From the NCBI GenBank assembly GCA_009787075.1, contig WRGS01000105.1:1-5069 (forward strand): a stretch of 5,069 nt of DNA, given 5' to 3'. Of this stretch, positions 1 to 5,069 are shown in pieces. This stretch comes from Paludibacter sp. (GTDB taxonomy: Bacteria; Bacteroidota; Bacteroidia; Bacteroidales; Paludibacteraceae). The position numbers and the translations under genes are program-made. Each line of letters begins with the position of its first letter. Within the stretch, counting starts at the first letter, position 1. The notes under the pieces were generated by a model. The model saw only the letters and a program-made list of their open reading frames with translations, made no database searches and was not told the DNA's origin.

Positions 1-1
1 G

Positions 2-1120
2 CACAATGCAGGCAGCGAGATTCCGCCACAAAAGATAGTGAACAACAACAGTTATGTTTTGCGCGAAATTTCGCAAAAAGAAGCCCAAAATTTGCCTCAC
101 GCACGTTTTTTTGAAGAGGAAATTTATATTTCAGAAAAAAACGAAACCGAACCTGCCCGAACTTATCAAACCATTTTTTGCGACACCGAAGGGCGTTTTT
201 ATTTACTGAAAGTCAGTGTACCGACCGTAGAAACACAGGAACTGCAACTTTCAATCATTTCCGCAATCGCCATTTTAATCGCTATCTTGTTGATTGTATT
301 GTTGTTAGTCAATTATTTTGTTTTTCGCCGAGAAATGAAACCTTTCTATTTGCTGCTGAAATGGTTTAAACATTATACAATCGGACAAAAAGACACAAAA
401 ATTCCTGAAACACAAACAAATATAACAGAATTTCAGCAACTTTACGAAGTCGTTGGCAGTGGCGTAAAGAAAAACGAAATTATTTTTGAGCAGCAAAAAC
501 AGTTTATCAGCAATGCCTCTCACGAACTCCAAACACCGCTCGCCGTCTGCAAAAACCGTCTTGAAATGCTGCTCGAAAATGAAAACCGCTCGAAAAACGA
601 TGCTCAGGACATTGCAAAAATCCATGAGCAAATTGACAAAATCATAAAACTTAACAAAACGCTGCTTTTCCTTACAAAAATCGACAACGGACAATTTATT
701 GAAAACAAAGAGATTGATTTTAGCGATTTAATTTTCAGTATTTCAAGTGATTATAAAGAAATTTTTAGTCATAAAAATATTGATTTTCGGATTGAAACCA
801 TTGGAATTTTTCAATTTTCAATGAATGAAGCACTTGCTGCTTCCTTAATTTCAAATTTATTGAAAAATGCTTTTGTGTATAGCGCGGAAAAAGGCAAAAT
901 TGTTGTAAAAATTTTCAACGGCAAAATTATTTTTCAGAATTCAGGCAATACTCCGTTAGATAAAAACCTTATTTTCAATCGTTTTTATACAGTAGGAAAA
1001 AACGAAAATTCATCGGGTTTGGGCTTGTCTATAGCCAAAAGCATTTGCCGCAACTATAACCTGAAAATTGACTACGATTTCAGCAATAGCGAACATATTT
1101 TTACAATAAAAAAACTTTGA
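2..1120 (+). CDS. Membrane sensor histidine kinase, C-terminal 372 residues (5'-truncated by window edge)
   Basis: Two-component sensor kinase that autophosphorylates on histidine and passes the phosphate to a response regulator. The frame is open to base 2, so the GTG at 38 is not a start and the true N-terminus lies outside. Numbering from base 2: residues 1-82 look like the end of an extracytoplasmic sensor region; about 83-108 form one strongly hydrophobic membrane helix (bases 248-325). A HAMP-like linker follows, beginning with a conserved-type proline (RREMKPF). The H-box NASHELQTPLA has the phospho-acceptor His174 (bases 521-523). In the ATPase domain, the N-box LISNLLKNA has Asn285 and Asn289, the F-box is FNRFYT and the G2 box is SSGLGLSIAK. 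The G1 box reads QNSGN where D-x-G is usual. The first membrane helix is presumably upstream. The gene ends in TGA, with a 322-nt gap before the next gene. The sensed signal is unknown. Family assignment is very secure. Confidence 0.93.
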   Translation, partial: HNAGSEIPPQKIVNNNSYVLREISQKEAQNLPHARFFEEEIYISEKNETEPARTYQTIFCDTEGRFYLLKVSVPTVETQELQLSIISAIAILIAILLIVLLLVNYFVFRREMKPFYLLLKWFKHYTIGQKDTKIPETQTNITEFQQLYEVVGSGVKKNEIIFEQQKQFISNASHELQTPLAVCKNRLEMLLENENRSKNDAQDIAKIHEQIDKIIKLNKTLLFLTKIDNGQFIENKEIDFSDLIFSISSDYKEIFSHKNIDFRIETIGIFQFSMNEALAASLISNLLKNAFVYSAEKGKIVVKIFNGKIIFQNSGNTPLDKNLIFNRFYTVGKNENSSGLGLSIAKSICRNYNLKIDYDFSNSEHIFTIKKL

Positions 1121-1153
1121 CAGCCGTTGTATTGCTGTTGGATTTGCATATTC

Positions 1154-1195
1154 TTTTTTCTTGTTTCGTGGAAAAAATAATGGCAGAATTTTTTT
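1154..1195 (+). terminator. Possible terminator of the histidine kinase gene
   Basis: An A-tract at 1171-1177 can pair with a T-tract on either side. It forms a 7-bp stem with 1154-1160 (TTTTTTC/GAAAAAA, 10-nt loop). Alternatively, AAAAAAT at 1172-1178 pairs with ATTTTTT at 1188-1194 (9-nt loop). The second form ends in a U-run, as in A/U-type intrinsic terminators. It lies about 50-75 nt after the kinase stop codon. The stem has almost no G/C and would be weak, so this is tentative. Confidence 0.3.
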
Positions 1196-1219
1196 ATTTT
1201 GTCAATTTTTTACCTTGTC

Positions 1220-1250
1220 GTTTTTTTATTTAAAAAAATCTGTACTTTTG
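1220..1250 (+). promoter_or_regulatory. Upstream promoter P1 (Bacteroidota-type -7 box TACTTTTG)
   Basis: TACTTTTG at 1243-1250, followed by C, matches the Bacteroidota consensus TAnnTTTG(Y). It is preceded one base away by the 11-nt box TAAAAAAATCT (1231-1241) and by a T-tract from 1221. The -33 element is poor: the nearest TTG (1215-1217) is 25 nt upstream, longer than the usual 19-21. If active, transcription would begin near 1255-1258 and give a leader of roughly 185-190 nt before rsh. Confidence 0.5.
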
Positions 1251-1256
1251 CAGACT

Positions 1257-1271
1257 GAATAATACTTATTC
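1257..1271. repeat. Perfect 6-bp inverted repeat at the predicted P1 start site
   Basis: GAATAA (1257-1262) and TTATTC (1266-1271) are exact inverted copies around a 3-nt centre. The symmetry resumes for two more pairs after one mismatch. It begins 6 nt after the P1 -7 box, where transcription should start. It could be an operator half-site pair or a 5'-end mRNA hairpin; it is short and AT-rich enough that chance is also possible. Confidence 0.35.
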
Positions 1272-1331
1272 TGTTTTATTTATTTGATAAAATGATATGT
1301 TTAATGTACCATATTCGTACCACTAATAAAC

Positions 1332-1358
1332 TATTTAATTTATTATCAAAATTAAATA
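1332..1358. repeat. 10-bp A/T-only stem-loop in the rsh leader
   Basis: TATTTAATTT (1332-1341) and AAATTAAATA (1349-1358) are exact inverted copies around a 7-nt loop. Two bases later comes a run of six T (1361-1366), so on the + strand it resembles an all-A/U intrinsic terminator located between the two promoters. The right arm and loop overlap TTATCAAA (1343-1350), which is an exact inverted copy of TTTGATAA at 1283-1290, so two alternative folds are possible. The pairing is seen directly; any function is inferred. Confidence 0.4.
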
Positions 1359-1382
1359 TGTTTTTTGTACAGGGAAATAAAT

Positions 1383-1413
1383 GTTTTTTATAAATAAAAA
1401 AATCTTAACTTTG
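1383..1413 (+). promoter_or_regulatory. Proximal promoter P2 of rsh (Bacteroidota-type -7 box TAACTTTG)
   Basis: TAACTTTG at 1406-1413, followed by T, matches TAnnTTTG(Y). It directly abuts a second exact copy of the box TAAAAAAATCT (1395-1405), preceded by a T-tract from 1384. No clear -33 TTG is present; ATG at 1381-1383 sits 22 nt upstream of the box. Predicted initiation near 1418-1421 gives a 5' leader of only about 22-25 nt before the rsh ATG, a natural distance for the main promoter. Confidence 0.6.
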
Positions 1414-1442
1414 TCATCATTTTTTCAAGGTATGGAAAAGAT

Positions 1443-3722
1443 ATGAAAACAGAGCAACAAATACGCGATGAAAAAGACGAATTGCTTATAAATCAGGAAT
1501 TTGAAGAACTTTTGGAAGATTATGGAAATACCAATCACCGCAAAAAGTTCGAAATAATTCGCAAAGCGTTCAATTTTGCAAATGCGGCTCACAAAGGAAT
1601 TCGCAGGCAATCTGGCGAGCCATATATTATGCACCCGATTGCTGTGGCTAAAATTGTGGTAAATGAAATCGGACTTGGTTCAACCTCAATTTGTGCTGCG
1701 CTGCTGCACGATGTTGTTGAAGACACAGATTACACCGTCGAAGATTTGGAAAATGTTTTTGGGGAAAAAATCGCGGAAATTGTTGACGGACTTACTAAAA
1801 TTTCGGGCGGCGTTTTAGATACACGCGATTCTGTTCAGGCAGAAAATATCCGCAAATTGCTGATTACAATGTCTAAAGATATTCGCGTTATTTTAATAAA
1901 AATGGCTGACCGACTGCACAATATGCGCACACTGTCGTCTCTTTTACCTGCCAAGCAATATAAAATTGCAGGCGAAACGCTTTATATTTACGCGCCGCTT
2001 GCATTGCGTTTGGGGCTTTACAGAATAAAAACTGAACTCGAAAATTTGAGTTTTGAATATGACCATCCTGAAATTTTCAAACAAATTTCCCAATTATTAG
2101 AAAAAACTCATGAGGACTACGCTTTGTGCGAACAGGAATTTCAGGAAACAATTGAGAAGAAACTTCATGAATTGGGTTACAAATTTAAAATGAAAGGACG
2201 CTTAAAAACGCCATATTCTGTTTGGCACAAAATGCAATCCAAAGATATTCCTTTTGAAGAAGTTTATGATAAACTTGCTTTCCGCATAATTTTTGAGCCA
2301 AAAGAATCATTGAGCGAAAAAGACGCGTGTTGGATGTTATATTCTGCAATTACAATGATTTACAAACCACATCCTCAACGAATTCGCGATTGGGTAAGCA
2401 CTCCAAAAGCAAATGGATATGAGGCATTGCACATTACTGTTATGGGTCCGCAGGGCAAATGGATTGAAGTGCAAATTCGCAGCGAGCGAATGGATAGAAT
2501 TGCCGAATACGGCGTGGCTGCACATTGGAAATATAAAAGCGATGCAAACAATGAAAGCGATGAAGATATTGAAATAGACAGTTGGATAAAAACCATAATA
2601 GAACTGCTCAAAAACCACGAAAAAGGTACAACTGATTTGATTGACGATGTGAGATTTGACCTTTTTTCTTCCGAAATTTTTGTTTTTACTCCAAAAGGTG
2701 AAATTAAAACCATTGTAAAAGGTGCATCTGCGCTTGATTTTGCTTTTGCAATTCATTCAGATTTGGGAGAACATTGCATTGGCGCAAAGGTGAATCATAA
2801 AATTGTTCCGTTAAGTTACAAACTGCAAAGCGGCGACCAAGTTGAAATTTTGACATCAAAAAAACAGTCGCCGCATCAAGAATGGCTCGATTATGTTGCA
2901 ACTGCGCTGGCGAAGCAAAAATTGCAGATATTTTTCAAAAAAGAAAATAAATCGCTGATTGCTTTGGGACGAAAAAGGCTTGACGACACGCTTAATGCGC
3001 TTCATATAAGCAATGAAAATGCAAATATCATTAAAATTATGGATTATTTTAACGTTGCTTCGCCCGACGAACTTTTCTTTAAAATAGGAAAAGAAGCGTT
3101 AAATATTGATAATTTAAAAAAAGATATTTTTAAAGACGATAAAGTAAATGCTTTCACTCAATTTCTGAAAAATATCTTTTCAAATTCAAATAAAGACAAA
3201 AACAAAAACATCGAAAATCAGCAAGTTGCAGTTAATAAGCCATTTAAAATAGATATGAAAGAAACGCTGATGCTGACCGAAGAAACGGCTGGCAAACTTT
3301 ACAACCTTGCATCTTGCTGTCATCCTATTCCCGGCGACGAAGTGCTTGGCTACGTTGATGACCAAACGGGCGTAACAATTCATAAACGAACTTGCCCTAT
3401 TGCCGATAAATTAAAATTTAACTTTGGCAATAGAATTGTTTCTGCCCAATGGGCTATGCACGGATTAAATTCTTATCTCGAACAGATAGAAATTAAGGGA
3501 TTTGACAAACAGGGGGTAATGATAGAAATATTGCAGGTAATTTCACAAAAATATGGTTTTAACATAAATCAGGTAGATGTCAAATCTATAGACGGCATTT
3601 TTATCGGTAAAATTTTTGTTTATGTTCACGATACAAATGAAATTAACGAACTTTGCCGCCAACTCGAAAAAAACTCGTACATCACATCTGTTACGCGAAT
3701 TCAGGAAATGAAATCGGAATAA
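1443..3722 (+). CDS. relA/spoT: Bifunctional (p)ppGpp synthetase/hydrolase, RelA/SpoT (RSH) family, complete
   Basis: Cytoplasmic stringent-response enzyme, 759 aa, the usual size for long RSH proteins. It transfers pyrophosphate from ATP to GDP/GTP and hydrolyses (p)ppGpp. HD hydrolase domain (about 35-200): Arg55, His64, HD at 89-90, ED at 93-94, and ADRLHN with Asp156 and Asn160, all expected catalytic or metal positions present. Synthetase domain (about 235-365): GRLK (252-255), Asp276, RIRD (313-316), KANGY (322-326), His330, and EVQIR with Glu342. TGS domain about 409-471. A Lys/Asn-rich linker (about 580-600) leads to a zinc-finger domain with Cys625, Cys626, His647 and Cys651, then an ACT domain (about 678-753). 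The basic RIRD motif resembles the RxKD of bifunctional enzymes, not the EFDD of RelA. ATG 1443 is the first in-frame start after an in-frame stop at 1395, and the next Met is residue 63. GGA at 1434-1436 is a weak ribosome site. It is probably driven by P1/P2. Confidence 0.97.
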   Translation: MKTEQQIRDEKDELLINQEFEELLEDYGNTNHRKKFEIIRKAFNFANAAHKGIRRQSGEPYIMHPIAVAKIVVNEIGLGSTSICAALLHDVVEDTDYTVEDLENVFGEKIAEIVDGLTKISGGVLDTRDSVQAENIRKLLITMSKDIRVILIKMADRLHNMRTLSSLLPAKQYKIAGETLYIYAPLALRLGLYRIKTELENLSFEYDHPEIFKQISQLLEKTHEDYALCEQEFQETIEKKLHELGYKFKMKGRLKTPYSVWHKMQSKDIPFEEVYDKLAFRIIFEPKESLSEKDACWMLYSAITMIYKPHPQRIRDWVSTPKANGYEALHITVMGPQGKWIEVQIRSERMDRIAEYGVAAHWKYKSDANNESDEDIEIDSWIKTIIELLKNHEKGTTDLIDDVRFDLFSSEIFVFTPKGEIKTIVKGASALDFAFAIHSDLGEHCIGAKVNHKIVPLSYKLQSGDQVEILTSKKQSPHQEWLDYVATALAKQKLQIFFKKENKSLIALGRKRLDDTLNALHISNENANIIKIMDYFNVASPDELFFKIGKEALNIDNLKKDIFKDDKVNAFTQFLKNIFSNSNKDKNKNIENQQVAVNKPFKIDMKETLMLTEETAGKLYNLASCCHPIPGDEVLGYVDDQTGVTIHKRTCPIADKLKFNFGNRIVSAQWAMHGLNSYLEQIEIKGFDKQGVMIEILQVISQKYGFNINQVDVKSIDGIFIGKIFVYVHDTNEINELCRQLEKNSYITSVTRIQEMKSE

Positions 3723-3740
3723 AAACGTTCAAATTTTTTC
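3721..3740. terminator. Possible bidirectional A/T terminator at the convergent junction
   Basis: Five A (3721-3725) and six T (3734-3739) flank an 8-nt centre, overlapping the rsh stop codon and the end of the opposing gene. On either strand this reads as A-tract, loop, U-tract, so one element could serve both convergent genes. The stem is only about 5 A/U pairs. No stronger G/C hairpin is visible within the 6-nt gap, so confidence is low. Confidence 0.22.
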
Positions 3741-5069
3741 TACTTTCTGCAATTTTACATAGCAAATAAAGCCCTCGCAAACATAATTCATTTGAATAAG
3801 TAAATTCATATATTGCTGAATTTGAGTGCGGTAACGCGGATTTTCCTGTTCGCCAAATTTATAATCAACAATCACAGCATTTTGCCCGTTAATAATAATT
3901 CTATCAGGGCGATAAAGTTTGCCTTCGGGTGTAAGAATTGTTTTTTCGGTAAATATAATATTCTGATTATCAAACCATTGATGCGTTTGTGGAATGTTCC
4001 AAAATTTTTCCATTTCATCAGATATTTTTTGCTTTTCTTCTGAATTAATTTTTCCTTCGGCTTCCATTTCTGCTAAAATGCTTGATTCATCGGCGCGCGT
4101 CTTAATTTTTTGTAAAATTTCGTGCATAATTTTGCCAAAATTTACACGTTCTGCCGCAGGCTGATTTTGCCAGAAATCAGTACTTTTTCTATTTATTTTC
4201 AATGAATTAAAAGACAAATTTACAGGATAATTGTCAAATTTTTCATCATCAAAAATTTGCGTTTCTGCGTTTTGTAGTTTCTTTGGTTGTCCAATTTCAA
4301 AAATTAAGTTTTCAGCATCAAAAAATTCCTGCAAATTTTCTTGATTAAAACATTCCAACATCAATAAAGTCAAAGAATTAACGTTTATATTTTCTGTTTT
4401 TTTCAGCTTTTCTTTATAAGGAGCAAAGCATATTAATTCGTGCTTGGCGCGTGTAAAAGCAACGTATGCAATATTCAGATTATCAACCAATTGAAGCATT
4501 TTTTCTCTGTAATATTCAAAAGTAAAAATACTGTTTTTCAAAGATGAACCATAATTTATTGGAAAAATCGGCAGTTGGTCAAAAGGCTCAATATCGGTTT
4601 GGCACCACAAAATATCAGCATTTTCGCCTGTTTTTTCCATTTTCCAATCGGCAAAAGGCATGATAATTGCGTCAAAATCAAGTCCTTTCGCCTTATGAAC
4701 CGTCATAATGCGGAAAGCCCGCTGCTCGTCGGGCACAGCGACAGTTTTTTTCGCGCCCTCGCTCGCCCACCAAGTCAGAAAATCGTTAAGCGATGCAGAT
4801 TTTTTTGTAATAAATTGATATATAATATCTTGCAATGCCTGAATATAAACAGCCGCGTTTGGTTGCTGCCCAAGTTTAAAAAACAAAATAACATTTTCAA
4901 CCATTTCAAACAAAGGTAATGCGCTGATTTGCTGTAACTTATCATTAAAATCAAAATTGCCGATTTCCTGTTCTACAATTTTTTTTGCAATGCGGTTTTC
5001 AGGATTTTGCACAAGCAACAAAACATTGATAATAAAACTGACAACAGGCGCGGCGGCAATGCTAAGTCC
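3729..5069 (-). CDS. AddA/RecB-like UvrD-family helicase with C-terminal PD-(D/E)XK nuclease, C-terminal 446 residues (5'-truncated)
   Basis: Predicted ATP-dependent helicase-exonuclease subunit that processes double-strand breaks for recombination. The frame is open to base 5069, so the TTG at 5021 is not a start. The Walker A and other N-terminal helicase motifs lie outside; related proteins run to roughly 1000 aa or more. Numbering from base 5069: superfamily-1 motif V TVHKAKGLDFD (123-133; bases 4703-4671), then motif VI AYVAFTRAKHEL (201-212; 4469-4434), with the arginine typical of SF1 ATPases. The nuclease domain occupies about 295-446: GKIMH with His316, RPDR with Asp389, VDYK with Asp402 and Lys404, then a Q...Y pair (Gln416, Tyr420). 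This matches the AddA/AddB/RecB nuclease layout (H, D, D-x-K, QxxxY), so the nuclease looks intact. Neither promoter nor partner gene is visible. Whether it pairs with an AddB-like subunit is unknown, so no symbol is given. Confidence 0.88.
   Translation of the reverse strand, partial: GLSIAAAPVVSFIINVLLLVQNPENRIAKKIVEQEIGNFDFNDKLQQISALPLFEMVENVILFFKLGQQPNAAVYIQALQDIIYQFITKKSASLNDFLTWWASEGAKKTVAVPDEQRAFRIMTVHKAKGLDFDAIIMPFADWKMEKTGENADILWCQTDIEPFDQLPIFPINYGSSLKNSIFTFEYYREKMLQLVDNLNIAYVAFTRAKHELICFAPYKEKLKKTENINVNSLTLLMLECFNQENLQEFFDAENLIFEIGQPKKLQNAETQIFDDEKFDNYPVNLSFNSLKINRKSTDFWQNQPAAERVNFGKIMHEILQKIKTRADESSILAEMEAEGKINSEEKQKISDEMEKFWNIPQTHQWFDNQNIIFTEKTILTPEGKLYRPDRIIINGQNAVIVDYKFGEQENPRYRTQIQQYMNLLIQMNYVCEGFICYVKLQKVEKI

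Larger units (their letters stand above)
1121..1442. other. AT-rich intergenic region upstream of rsh
   Basis: This is the only long gene-free stretch in the window (322 nt). From left to right it holds an A/T hairpin after the kinase stop, a first promoter-like module (1220-1250), a small perfect inverted repeat (1257-1271), a 10-bp A/T stem-loop followed by six T (1332-1366), a second promoter-like module (1383-1413), and a four-codon ORF running into the rsh start (1432-1446). I see no tRNA, structured RNA family or longer coding frame in it. Because composition is extremely A/T-biased, several of the hairpins could arise by chance. Confidence 0.8.

Noticed and set aside
38..40. GTG at 38 as start of the histidine kinase
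   Set aside because: The same frame stays open to base 2 without a stop, and a kinase of this type needs an N-terminal membrane helix that is missing here; the gene runs in from upstream.
1120..1138. ACAGC/GCTGT hairpin directly after the kinase stop as terminator
   Set aside because: Only a 5-bp stem with a 9-nt loop and no T-run immediately after it.
1306..1321. Two GTACC copies 11 bp apart (1306-1310, 1317-1321), about one helical turn
   Set aside because: Five bases is too short to separate from chance and no further symmetry surrounds them; possible operator but unsupported.
2337..2756. Minus-strand open frames of 139 and 112 aa inside rsh, and similar ones at 305-694, 1425-1634, 2704-2901 and 3186-3383
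   Set aside because: They lie opposite well-supported coding sequence, show no recognisable domain and have Cys/Phe/Ile-rich compositions typical of antisense shadows.
4575..4919. Plus-strand open frames at 4575-4919 and 3813-4043 opposite the helicase-nuclease gene
   Set aside because: They are antisense to conserved helicase and nuclease motifs and have no domain or promoter signal of their own.
5019..5021. TTG at 5021 (minus strand) as start of the helicase-nuclease gene
   Set aside because: The frame is open for 16 more codons to the window edge, and the N-terminal helicase motifs including Walker A are missing, so the gene is cut by the window.
1..5069. Undescribed defence, mobile or CRISPR-like system
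   Set aside because: All coding space is taken by three recognisable housekeeping or regulatory families; no repeat array, transposase, integrase or attachment-site pattern was seen.

Overview
This window is ordinary chromosomal core sequence from a member of the Bacteroidota (Bacteroidetes), probably a Bacteroidales-like lineage. The DNA is AT-rich. The main intergenic gap carries two matches to the Bacteroidota sigma-factor -7 box (TAnnTTTG). Shine-Dalgarno signals are weak. All three proteins have the sequence style of that phylum: a histidine kinase with an NASHELQTPLA H-box, an RSH enzyme with RIRDWVSTPKANGYEALH, and a helicase-nuclease with a RPDR...VIVDYKFG nuclease core. The phylum assignment comes from motif recognition, not from a search.

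Layout. (1) Bases 2-1120 (+) hold the C-terminal 372 residues of a membrane sensor histidine kinase; its start lies upstream of the window. (2) Bases 1121-1442 are a 322-nt, very AT-rich gap. It contains a terminator-like A/T hairpin, two tandem promoter-like modules that share an 11-nt box, and several A/T inverted repeats. (3) Bases 1443-3722 (+) encode a complete 759-aa RelA/SpoT-family (p)ppGpp synthetase/hydrolase with apparently intact HD hydrolase, synthetase, TGS, zinc-finger and ACT modules. (4) Only 6 nt separate its stop from that of a convergent gene at 3729-5069 (-). That gene is the C-terminal 446 residues of an AddA/RecB-like UvrD-family helicase with a fused PD-(D/E)XK nuclease; its N-terminal part, including the ATP-binding motifs, lies beyond the right edge.

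The three genes look like separate units, not one pathway: environmental sensing by two-component phosphorelay, the stringent response, and recombinational double-strand-break repair. The rsh gene probably has its own promoters. The kinase presumably belongs with a response regulator upstream, and the helicase-nuclease with genes to the right; neither is visible here.

I found no mobile element, CRISPR array, RNA gene or undescribed system. The most interesting part is the regulatory architecture in front of rsh.
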